From NCBI GenBank assembly GCA_031396205.1, contig JANNKH010000127.1, positions 160,054 to 224,053 of the forward strand: a stretch of 64,000 nt of DNA, given 5' to 3'. Source of the stretch: CAISIP01 sp031396205. GTDB lineage: Bacteria > Pseudomonadota > Gammaproteobacteria > Burkholderiales > Burkholderiaceae_C. The notes beneath the pieces are model-generated. The model made no database searches. It saw only the letters and a program-made list of their open reading frames with translations, and had not been told where the DNA came from. Below, piece after piece: positions 42,419 through 50,423 of this stretch. Positions within the stretch are counted from its first letter, which is position 1, and every line of letters begins with the position of its first letter. The translations under genes and the position numbers were made by a program.

Positions 42419-43396
42419 ATGTCGAGCAGAAATATGTCGAATTCCGAGGTCGAGTCGGTCTGGAACGCGGCCAACGCCGGCGTCCGGTCCGGGGCCCAAA
42501 TTCCATTCCTGTTTGCCACCTCTGGCGGGCAATCAGCCAGCTGGGAAGAACTGCCGGCGTCCGAGCGCGATGCTTTGACCATCGCGATGCGCGCAGCACT
42601 GGAGCGCGGCGTGCACGGCCTGTGCTTCAGCCCCTACCAGGATGGCCAGGGCCCCGGCGCGCAGGTCAGCGAACAGCAGATAAGGCAACGCATGCAGGCC
42701 ATCGCGCCCCATACACGCTGGATCCGCAGCTTCTCGTGTACCGACGGCAATGAACACATTGCGCGCATCGCCCATGAATGTGGCCTGAAAACCCTGGTCG
42801 GCGCCTGGCTGGGCACCGATGCTGACATCAACCGGCGCGAGGTGGCAGGCGCAATCGCTGTGGCGCAAGCCGGCCACGCCGACATGCTGGCCATTGGCAA
42901 CGAAGTACTGTTGCGCGAGGACCTGGATGAAGACCAGCTGCTGGCCTTCATTGAGCAAGCCAAGGACGCACTGCCCGGCTTGCCGGTGGGCTATGTCGAC
43001 GCTTACTACCTGTTTGAGAAACATCCACGCATCACCGCGGCCTGTGATGTGGTGCTCTGCAACTGCTACCCGTTTTGGGAAGGTTGTCCGCGGGACCATG
43101 CCGTTGCCTACATGCAAAGCATGCTGCGCCGGGTACAGGCTGCGGCGCCGGGCAAGCGCATCGTCATCAGCGAGACCGGATGGCCCGACCGTGGCAGCCC
43201 GTTCCACGGTGCGGCTCCATCTACCGAGGGGGCAATGCGCTATTTTCTGGACACCATCGAATGGGCGCAGCGCGACGAGGTCGAGGTTTTCTATTTCTCC
43301 GCCTTCGACGAGGCTTGGAAGGTGGGAGCCGAAGGGGACGTTGGTGCCTACTGGGGCCTTTGGGACAAGGACGCCCTTCCCAAGTTCACCGGATGA
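42419..43396 (+). CDS. GH17-like beta-1,3-glucan-active enzyme, cytoplasmic
   Basis: The 325-residue protein shows GH17-type active-site motifs: probable acid/base Glu162 in AIGNEVLLRED and nucleophile Glu252 in VISETGWPDRG, with VEVFYFSAFDEAWK near the end. GH17 enzymes hydrolyse or transglycosylate beta-1,3-glucans. There is no signal peptide. It is followed, with a four-base overlap, by a second GH17-like gene, so the two proteins are probably made together. Whether it hydrolyses or transfers cannot be told from sequence. Confidence 0.83.
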   Translation: MSSRNMSNSEVESVWNAANAGVRSGAQIPFLFATSGGQSASWEELPASERDALTIAMRAALERGVHGLCFSPYQDGQGPGAQVSEQQIRQRMQAIAPHTRWIRSFSCTDGNEHIARIAHECGLKTLVGAWLGTDADINRREVAGAIAVAQAGHADMLAIGNEVLLREDLDEDQLLAFIEQAKDALPGLPVGYVDAYYLFEKHPRITAACDVVLCNCYPFWEGCPRDHAVAYMQSMLRRVQAAAPGKRIVISETGWPDRGSPFHGAAPSTEGAMRYFLDTIEWAQRDEVEVFYFSAFDEAWKVGAEGDVGAYWGLWDKDALPKFTG

Positions 43397-44361
43397 CCAA
43401 CCACGCCGACCCGGCCCCAAGGACTGCCTTGCTCCAACTACCTGAAGGCAACGCCATCTGCTACTCGGGCTACCGCCATGGGCAGGACCCCGGCAGCCGC
43501 ACCTATCCCTCTCACTCGCAGATCCTCGAGGATCTGCTGATACTGCGCAAGCATTGGAGCCTGTTGCGTCTGTACGATTGCAGTCCGCATGGTGAGCGCG
43601 TTCTGGAGGTCATACGCAAAGAGAACCTGCCGCTGCGCGTCATGCTTGGCGCCCATCTGGGCGCGGAGATGAACAACGTCGGCTGTCCCTGGGGCGCCAC
43701 CTATAGCGAGGAGCAGTTGGAGGCAAGCCAGCGGGAAAACCAGGCCGAGCTGGATCGGCTGGTCGCGCTGGCGAACCAATACCAGGATATCGTGTTCTCG
43801 GTGGCGGTAGGCAACGAGGCCACCGTCGACTGGACCGATCACTTCGTTCCCGTGCACCATATGATTGAATACGTGCGACGAGTCAAGTCGCGCATCGCAC
43901 AACCGGTCACCTTCTGCGAAAATTATGTTCCTTGGCAGCACAAGCTGCGCGACCTGGTGACGGAACTCGATTTCATATCGCTGCACTCCTATCCGGTATG
44001 GGAATACAAGCACATCCACGAGGCACTGGACTACACCAAGGACAATGTGCAAAGCGTGGCACACCTGTATCCGGACAAGCCAGTCGTGATCACCGAGGCC
44101 GGCTGGGCCACCCGTTCGAACGGCCGCGGCATGAATGCCGAACACGCCTCGCAGGAACTGCAGCAGATCTACTACCACGACCTGACGCAATGGACGCGCG
44201 AGGCTGGCATTCTGACCTTTGTCTTCGAGGCTTTCGATGAACCGTGGAAGGGTTCGTCCGACCCGATGGAGCCGGAGAAACACTGGGGCCTGTTCACCGT
44301 CGATCGCCGGCCCAAGCTGGTGATGCAAGGCACTTACCCTGAACTGGTCGCCAGCAACTGA
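43393..44361 (+). CDS. Second GH17-like enzyme, cytoplasmic
   Basis: The 322-residue protein is a divergent paralogue of its upstream neighbour. It keeps the putative acid/base Glu142 in VAVGNEATVDW and nucleophile Glu235 in VITEAGWATRS, and it ends with FVFEAFDEPWKG and HWGLFTVDRRPKLVM. The start at 43393 overlaps the preceding stop; the longer upstream frame is a shadow. No signal peptide is seen. It is closer in motif style (EAFDEPWK, WGLF) to the lipoprotein GH17 encoded at 50424-52178 than to its immediate neighbour. Confidence 0.82.
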   Translation: MTNHADPAPRTALLQLPEGNAICYSGYRHGQDPGSRTYPSHSQILEDLLILRKHWSLLRLYDCSPHGERVLEVIRKENLPLRVMLGAHLGAEMNNVGCPWGATYSEEQLEASQRENQAELDRLVALANQYQDIVFSVAVGNEATVDWTDHFVPVHHMIEYVRRVKSRIAQPVTFCENYVPWQHKLRDLVTELDFISLHSYPVWEYKHIHEALDYTKDNVQSVAHLYPDKPVVITEAGWATRSNGRGMNAEHASQELQQIYYHDLTQWTREAGILTFVFEAFDEPWKGSSDPMEPEKHWGLFTVDRRPKLVMQGTYPELVASN

Positions 44362-44425
44362 TGTCGTCACCCCTGCCGTACCCATGTGGCGCGCCGCTGC
44401 GCTAACGCCGACCCGCCTTTCCCCA

Positions 44426-47400
44426 ATGACCCCAAAAGCCACCCTGCAAGCCGACGGCTTTCACCTCAATCAATTCAACACGGCAAGGCCGTTCTCCAGC
44501 TTCCTGCCGGGCATTGCAGGTGCGTACGGCAAACCCATGTGGGTGTTCTACGCCAACCGCGGGCAATGCATTGCAAGCTTCGGCGTGAACGACAAGAACA
44601 GCGCCATGCTGGAGTTTCAGCCCGCAAACAAGGCCTACACGCTCACGTCATCGCAGGGATTTCGGACCTTCGTTAAATTGACGGGGCTACACAACAACAC
44701 AATGCACGAGCCGTTCCAGATCACTCCCGCCGATGGCGTAGTGCAGCGCCTGTCGGTGCGCGCCGAAGAGGTCGAGATCGAGGAGATTCACCCCGCGCTT
44801 AATCTGCGTATCCGGATCGTCTATTTCACACTGCCAGGCGAGAACCTTGCGGCGTTGGTACGCCATGTGACACTGGAAAATATCGGTAGCACACCGATCC
44901 ATGCCAATGTGCTGGACGGCCTGCCGCAGATTGTGCCCTTTGGCCTGGAGGAGCGCCTGCTCAAGCTGATGTCACGCACGATGGAGGCGTTTGCTGAAGT
45001 GCGCCATGTCGAGCAGAACCTTCCGTTCTTCAAGCTCAAGGTCGAACCCTCGGACAAGCCCGATATTCAATGGATCGATGCCGGCTTTTTCGCCTTTACG
45101 CTGCACCAGGGCGTTGCCGTGTCGATGATCGTCGACCCGGACCTGGTATTTGGGACCGACACCAGCCTGCACACGCCGCTGGCGTTCGTGCAGTCCGACC
45201 GGATAGACGCACTTGCCTCGCGCCGCGAAACACTGACCGCGTGCGCATTCGCGCAGCTGTCGCTGGAGCTGGCGCCCGGCCAAACCACCAGCTGGAGTTC
45301 GTTTTTCGGGCAGGCAAGCGACTGGGGCCAGGCCGATGCGTTGCGCGCTAGGGTCGGTGGCGACGCGTTGTATGTGAGCCGCAAGCGCAACGAAAACGCC
45401 CAGCTGATCCGCAGCATCGGCGCGCGCTTCGATCTGGTAGCCAGCCCGGCGCAACTCGCGCCCTATACACGCCAGGCATACCTTGACAACACCTTGCGGG
45501 GTGGCCAACCCGTGGTGATCGACGGACCACGGGGGCCGCGCGTGTTCCACACTTTCACGCGCAAGCACGGTGACATGGAGAGGGACTACAACTTCTTCGA
45601 GCTTGCTGCCAGCTACTGGTCCCAAGGCAATGGCAATTTTCGCGACGTGAACCAGAACCGCCGCTGCGAGAACTTCATTTTCCCGGACATCGACGCATCC
45701 AACGTCGAAACCTTCTTCAACCTGATCCAGCTGGACGGCAACAATCCACTGGTCATCCAGGCCGAGAAGTTCTGCCTGCCGCAAGACCAGTGGCCAGAGT
45801 TTTTCCAGGCCTGGCCGGCAGGCGACACCCCCGATTGGCGCAGCTTCCTGGCGCAGCCCTTCAGCCCCGGACAGCTGCAGGAGCGGCTGACAGACGCCTG
45901 GGGTACTGCCGACATCGCGCGGCCCTGGTTCGACCGCATCCTGGGCCTGTCCGACAAGATCCAGGGTGCAGCTCACGGCGAAGGCTATTGGGTCGACCAC
46001 TGGATCTACAACCTGGACCTGCTGGACAGCTACGCAGCGGTATTCCCGGACCGGCTGCGCGCGCTGCTCGTCGAACGGCGCGACTTCACCTACTTCGACA
46101 ACGACCACGTGGTGCAGCCGCGCGCGCGCAAGTATGTACTGCGTGCGGATGGCACGGTGCGCCAGTTGCATGCGGTGGTGCAGGATGCCGACAAGACCCA
46201 CCTGATTGCGCAGCGCGCGCAGCAGCCAAACACGATGCGCTCCGGCCATGGTCTTGGCCCAATATTTCGCACTAGTCTGCTGGTCAAGGTCCTGAACCTG
46301 ATGGCAGTCAAGGCCTCGTTGCTCGACCCGTTTGGCACGGGCCTGGAAATGGAGGCCGAGAAGCCCGGCTGGTGTGACGCCCTCAATGGCCTGCCCGGCC
46401 TGCTGGGTTCGTCGACCCATGAGGCATATGCACTCCAGCGTTGGGGCGCCTTTATCCGCCGTGTGCAGCAGGAACTGCTGGAGCCCGGCCTCATGCTGCC
46501 GATGCCCACCGAGGTGGCCAGCCTGCTGCGCAGCGTCACCCGCATCCTGGCACAGGCCGACCTGCAGGCGTTCATGGGTTCCTGGGAACAACTGGCCTGT
46601 TGCCGTGAGGCTTTTCGGGCCGATACACGGTTGGGAATCGACGGCAAGCTTGTCGACGTCGACCGCGCCGAGATCCTGGGTTTTCTGGACGCAACGGAGC
46701 GGGTGCTGGTACCGGCGCTGGAACGGGCCGTCGCCGACGACGGATTGCCGGTGAGCTACTACACCCACTCAATGGTCGACTATGAGCCTGTGGCTCCCAC
46801 GGGCAGCGACAACGCGGCCAACCGACATGTGCGTGCCCTGCGCTTTGTACAGAAGCCGTTGGCGGCCTTCCTCGAGGCATCGGTCCACGCAATACGCGCT
46901 GCAGGCAATAGCGCGCAAGCCCTTTCCATCTACCAAGCAGTCAAGCAATCATCACTGTACGACCAGAAACTTGGCATGTATCGGGTCAACGCGCCGCTGG
47001 ACGATGAGAGCTTCGAGATCGGCCGCAGCCGGGTGTTTTCGCCCGGCTGGCTAGAGAACGAGTCGATCTTCCTGCACATGCACTACAAGTTTATGCTCGA
47101 AACGCTGCGCAGCGGCTTGGCTACAGAGTTCTACCAGGATCTGCGCCGCGGCCTGGTCGCGTTTCACGACCCGGCCACCTACGGCCGCTCGCCGCTGGAG
47201 AACTCCTCGTTCATCGCCAGCAGCCGGTTTCCGGACGCGAGAACGCACGGCGTCGGCTTCGTTGCAAGGCTTAGCGGTGCAACTGCCGAGTGGATCAGCA
47301 TGATGCTGCACATGGCGCTAGGTGCAGAGCCGTTTCGGGTTGTCGATGGTGCTTTGCGGTTCGAACCGCGCCCTGTCCTTGCCGATTGGTTGTTCACAGA

Positions 47401-47644
47401 TGCAGCTTCAGGCGAATGTGAAGCGGGACGCTTCGGACTGGTTTTGTTTGGCCGAACCTGGATCATGTATGACAACCCGTCGCGCCGGTCCACCTACGGC
47501 GAGGGCGCGGTCGCGCCGGTGTCATTCGAATTGCGCTATGTCGATTCTGCCTTGCGCCAGTACACCGGGAGTTGGCTGCCTGAACGCCTAGCTCTGGATC
47601 TGCGCGATGGACGACTCACTACACTGGTGATTAGCCTGAACTGA
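44426..47644 (+). CDS. Probable beta-1,3-glucan phosphorylase (GH161/GH149-like)
   Basis: The 1072-residue cytoplasmic protein has an N-terminal beta-sandwich (FSSFLPGIAGAYGKPMWVFY, FGVNDKNSAMLEFQPANKAY) and a large helical-barrel C-terminal half, the layout of inverting disaccharide and oligosaccharide phosphorylases. The segment EGYWVDHWIYNLDLLDSY contains Asp524, a candidate general acid. Length and motifs recall GH161 and GH149 beta-1,3-glucan phosphorylases more than the roughly 800-residue GH94 enzymes. It would release glucose-1-phosphate from beta-1,3-oligoglucans. ATG 44426 is preferred over 44384, though neither has a clear ribosome-binding site. It is the last gene of the operon. 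The family assignment is from memory of motifs and needs a profile search. Confidence 0.72.
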   Translation: MTPKATLQADGFHLNQFNTARPFSSFLPGIAGAYGKPMWVFYANRGQCIASFGVNDKNSAMLEFQPANKAYTLTSSQGFRTFVKLTGLHNNTMHEPFQITPADGVVQRLSVRAEEVEIEEIHPALNLRIRIVYFTLPGENLAALVRHVTLENIGSTPIHANVLDGLPQIVPFGLEERLLKLMSRTMEAFAEVRHVEQNLPFFKLKVEPSDKPDIQWIDAGFFAFTLHQGVAVSMIVDPDLVFGTDTSLHTPLAFVQSDRIDALASRRETLTACAFAQLSLELAPGQTTSWSSFFGQASDWGQADALRARVGGDALYVSRKRNENAQLIRSIGARFDLVASPAQLAPYTRQAYLDNTLRGGQPVVIDGPRGPRVFHTFTRKHGDMERDYNFFELAASYWSQGNGNFRDVNQNRRCENFIFPDIDASNVETFFNLIQLDGNNPLVIQAEKFCLPQDQWPEFFQAWPAGDTPDWRSFLAQPFSPGQLQERLTDAWGTADIARPWFDRILGLSDKIQGAAHGEGYWVDHWIYNLDLLDSYAAVFPDRLRALLVERRDFTYFDNDHVVQPRARKYVLRADGTVRQLHAVVQDADKTHLIAQRAQQPNTMRSGHGLGPIFRTSLLVKVLNLMAVKASLLDPFGTGLEMEAEKPGWCDALNGLPGLLGSSTHEAYALQRWGAFIRRVQQELLEPGLMLPMPTEVASLLRSVTRILAQADLQAFMGSWEQLACCREAFRADTRLGIDGKLVDVDRAEILGFLDATERVLVPALERAVADDGLPVSYYTHSMVDYEPVAPTGSDNAANRHVRALRFVQKPLAAFLEASVHAIRAAGNSAQALSIYQAVKQSSLYDQKLGMYRVNAPLDDESFEIGRSRVFSPGWLENESIFLHMHYKFMLETLRSGLATEFYQDLRRGLVAFHDPATYGRSPLENSSFIASSRFPDARTHGVGFVARLSGATAEWISMMLHMALGAEPFRVVDGALRFEPRPVLADWLFTDAASGECEAGRFGLVLFGRTWIMYDNPSRRSTYGEGAVAPVSFELRYVDSALRQYTGSWLPERLALDLRDGRLTTLVISLN

Positions 47645-47824
47645 GCCGGCAACACCAGCCAGGTCACCGCGTGGCTCGCAGGGCTGATGGCAGCCCCTAA
47701 AGCATCAAGGTCACACTGGATTGGTGTCCGCAAACTGCTGTAGAGCCGCGACAAGACCGAGCCCGCCTAGACAAAGTGAAATCCAGGTGGCGCGCTATGC
47801 GTCGCCACATCCAGTCAATCAGCG

Positions 47825-47856
47825 AAAAAAACAAGGGGCGCCGCGACGGCGCCCTT
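47825..47856 (-). terminator. Terminator of the PEP-CTERM gene
   Basis: An 8-bp GC stem (GGGCGCCG / CGGCGCCC), extendable by flanking A-T pairs, is followed on the minus strand by GTTTTTTT. It lies just beyond the PEP-CTERM gene stop and may also stop transcripts coming from the upstream plus-strand operon. Confidence 0.85.
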
Positions 47857-47879
47857 TGCATCAAACGGGTCGAACGGAC

Positions 47880-48545
47880 TTAGGCCGAACGGCGGCGCCG
47901 GCGCACCACGGCACCAACCGCAGCCAGGCCGGCCAGCATCATCGCGTAGGATTCAGGTTCCGGAACTGCAGTAACTGCGAGGTTGAGGTCATCGATATAG
48001 ACCGCCCCCGCTGGCAAACCTGGCTCAATGGGCCCAATGCCTTGGCTGAACTCGATAAACGCAGCTGTCGCGCCAGTCGGCACAGCACCCAAGTTGTAGG
48101 TGATTTCTGACCATGTGGCTGTGTTGATGCTGTTCTGGAAGAACTGGTTACCGCTGTTTGCCAAGATGTTGCCGGTGCCATCAAGGTAACGCAGCGCGAA
48201 CAGCACATTGCCTGTACCACCGGCAGAGCCCTTGGCAAAAAACGACAGCATCGGGGTATCGCCCACCGTCAAGGCCGGCAGGCCGCCCTGTTCAATCGAG
48301 TTCTGGAGCATGACAGCGGCGTTGAATGCCGGCGATGCGAGCAGTGCGGAAAAAGACCCACTGTGGGCTTCGGCGCCCGACCTCGTGTAGCCGCTTGCAG
48401 CTTGCAGCCAGCTCGCCGCTGGCGTCGTGGCTCCGGCGGTTTCAAATCCACCGTTGGCAAACCCGTTGGTGGTAGCAGCCTGCGCCGCACCGGCACACAG
48501 TGCCACGGTGGCTGCCGCAACGATCGATAGTGACTTAATTGACAT
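47880..48545 (-). CDS. PEP-CTERM sorted exported protein, probable carbohydrate-binding fold
   Basis: The 221-residue protein has a signal peptide (IVAAATVALCAGAAQA), a Gly/Ala/Asn-rich mature domain with the layout of a CBM4/discoidin-like beta-sandwich (NGGFETAG, SGSFSALLASPAF, VYIDDLNLAVT) and a classical C-terminal sorting signal: VPEPESYAMMLAGLAAVGAV then RRRRR. In PEP-CTERM systems the exosortase EpsH-type enzyme removes this tail; none is encoded in the window. Its promoter region holds two copies of the beta-glucan locus operator, so it appears to belong to the glucan regulon. Glucan binding is inferred. Confidence 0.85.
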   Translation of the reverse strand: MSIKSLSIVAAATVALCAGAAQAATTNGFANGGFETAGATTPAASWLQAASGYTRSGAEAHSGSFSALLASPAFNAAVMLQNSIEQGGLPALTVGDTPMLSFFAKGSAGGTGNVLFALRYLDGTGNILANSGNQFFQNSINTATWSEITYNLGAVPTGATAAFIEFSQGIGPIEPGLPAGAVYIDDLNLAVTAVPEPESYAMMLAGLAAVGAVVRRRRRSA

Positions 48546-48690
48546 TCATGTACTCCTAAGGGATCTACAACCGTTCCTCAAGCTGCAACAGAGGATCTGC
48601 GCAACCGGCCCGGCAAACTCGTCGGATTCGAATCCGATTCCTTGTGAAAGCGAAGCCAGAACTTGGCATCTGTGCAACAGAGATCGATAA

Positions 48691-48711
48691 AGAAAGCGCT
48701 TTCACACTATA
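48691..48711 (-). promoter_or_regulatory. Operator and -10 element of the PEP-CTERM gene
   Basis: The palindrome AGAAAGCGCTTTCA (48691-48704) is one base short of the full 14-mer symmetry. On the minus strand it is immediately preceded by TATAGT (48706-48711), a likely -10 box, repeating the -10/operator arrangement seen before the importer operon. Confidence 0.8.
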
Positions 48712-48912
48712 CCAAGCACTATTCATGCCGGAGAAAATTTCTGCTTGTCAATCAAACAGATAGCCATGAATGGCCATTTTTCCTCCACAGGATTGTCAAT
48801 AAACTCGACAGGCAATACCTCTCTGTTGCACGCCGCTGTGAACGGCCCTCCACCCCTGGCCAATGGCTGACAGCGCGTTCTTGCTCAAGCAGATCTTCTA
48901 CTCGAGCATTTC

Positions 48913-48926
48913 TGAAAGCGCTTTCA
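48913..48926. promoter_or_regulatory. Second LacI-type operator upstream of the PEP-CTERM gene
   Basis: A perfect TGAAAGCGCTTTCA lies in the 437-base gap between the PEP-CTERM gene and the end of the GH30 gene. No other gene starts here. Its centre is 222 bp from that of the 48691 operator, so it may be an auxiliary site for looping. Confidence 0.8.
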
Positions 48927-48982
48927 ACAATTGCCATGCTAGGCATATTCTTGCCCCAGGTCAACTGCGTCAGACCCCGTAT

Positions 48983-50356
48983 TTACCCTTGTGTGGCAGG
49001 CTCGTGCACGACGAACGTGGCAATAGACCGCGGAGCCATTTCGGTCACGGCTTGAACAGCGCCATGCCGCAACGCAAACTCGACATATTGCGCGGTGCGG
49101 TTCATCACGACGATGGCGGTGCTGCCATCGGGATTAACGAAAGCAGCGGCTTCCAGATCCTGGCGCGACGCTGCGCACAACACGCGCCTGGCTCCTGGCT
49201 TGATGAAACGCGCGAAATGCCCGATGTAGTAGTACGAACTCTGGTGCAACAGCGCATCATTGCGCGTGTCGACCAGGATCGGAGCACTGCACAGGTTGCC
49301 GACATGGTTCGGGCCGCCCGTCTCGTCCAGCACCAGGTTCCAGTCGATGCAGCCGACCGTCCAGCGGTTCAGGTCGTTGATCATCGAATGGGCGTAGCGC
49401 TCACCAAGATCCCAGGAGCCTGTATGGGGTCCCCCCTCCTGGCAACCTTCGGTGAACAGCAACCGCTTGTCCGGCCAGGCATCGTGCAACAATTGCACTT
49501 GCTCGAAATGATTCTCCCCGTACCAGTGAAAGCCGGTGCCCCAGACGAATCTGGCTGCCTCGGGGTCGGACAACACGACGCTGGCGCGCTCCACCAGGCG
49601 GTCGCGGTTGTGATCCCAGACAATGATGCGGACCGCACCGAGTCCGGCCGCAACCAGTTCGGGTCCCAGGAAGTCGCGCACGAAATCGCGTTCCTCTTCG
49701 GCGCTGTAGACACACGAATCCCAGCGTTGCGACGCGGCCGGTTCGTTCTGCACCGAGACGCCCCACACCGGAACGCCCTCCTTCGCATATTCCTCAATGA
49801 AGCGCACAAAGCAACGCGCCCAGGCCAGCCGGAATTGCGGCAGCAGTTTTCCGCCCTCGTTCATCTGACCGTTGCTTTTCATCCAGGCCGGCGGACTCCA
49901 GGGCGACACCAGCAACTTGAGCGACTGGCCCGCCGCAGCTTGGGCAGCCTTGATGAACGGCAGCAGCGCGCCACGGTCGCGTTCGATCGAGAAACTGTTC
50001 AAATCGAGATCGCCCGGCGTCTCCACATGCGCGTAGTTGCCGAGCGAGAAATCGGAACTGTTCATGTGCACCCGGCACAAGGTGTAGCCGTGGCCCTCAT
50101 GCGGGTCGAAATAGTCGCGCAAGACCTGTTCGCGGCGCTGGGCGCTGAGTTTCAACCAGGTGACCGCCGCGGCTTCGGTGAAGGCCCCGCCAAAACCTTC
50201 CATTGTCTGGAAGACGCGTCGCTGATCGACGAAAACGCAGGGCAGGTTCTGCTCAGGCTCTGCGGGCCTCGTCAGCAACGGCGGGAACTGTTCCGCCAGT
50301 CGCGCATCCCCTTCCTGTGAGGTCAGGAAAACACGCATCGCGGGTAGATTCGGCAT
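48983..50356 (-). CDS. GH30 family glycoside hydrolase
   Basis: The 457-residue protein is a GH30 enzyme. It shows MEGFGGAFTEAAAVTW at the barrel start, acid/base Glu205 in SVQNEPAASQRW, nucleophile Glu303 in LLFTEGCQEGG, and a C-terminal beta-domain (TAIVVMNRTAQ). GH30 includes glucosylceramidases, beta-1,6-glucanases and beta-xylosidases; in this locus beta-1,6-glucan side-branch removal is the best guess. The frame opens at 50449, but the upstream part is not protein-like, so 50356 is used. No signal peptide is visible. It is the third gene of the porin operon. Confidence 0.88.
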   Translation of the reverse strand: MPNLPAMRVFLTSQEGDARLAEQFPPLLTRPAEPEQNLPCVFVDQRRVFQTMEGFGGAFTEAAAVTWLKLSAQRREQVLRDYFDPHEGHGYTLCRVHMNSSDFSLGNYAHVETPGDLDLNSFSIERDRGALLPFIKAAQAAAGQSLKLLVSPWSPPAWMKSNGQMNEGGKLLPQFRLAWARCFVRFIEEYAKEGVPVWGVSVQNEPAASQRWDSCVYSAEEERDFVRDFLGPELVAAGLGAVRIIVWDHNRDRLVERASVVLSDPEAARFVWGTGFHWYGENHFEQVQLLHDAWPDKRLLFTEGCQEGGPHTGSWDLGERYAHSMINDLNRWTVGCIDWNLVLDETGGPNHVGNLCSAPILVDTRNDALLHQSSYYYIGHFARFIKPGARRVLCAASRQDLEAAAFVNPDGSTAIVVMNRTAQYVEFALRHGAVQAVTEMAPRSIATFVVHEPATQG

Positions 50357-50423
50357 GGAAAGGAACGGCAACCGTTTCGAACGATTGCGTTGCAAGTGCC
50401 TGACGGCCCTTACAGCGCAGCCC

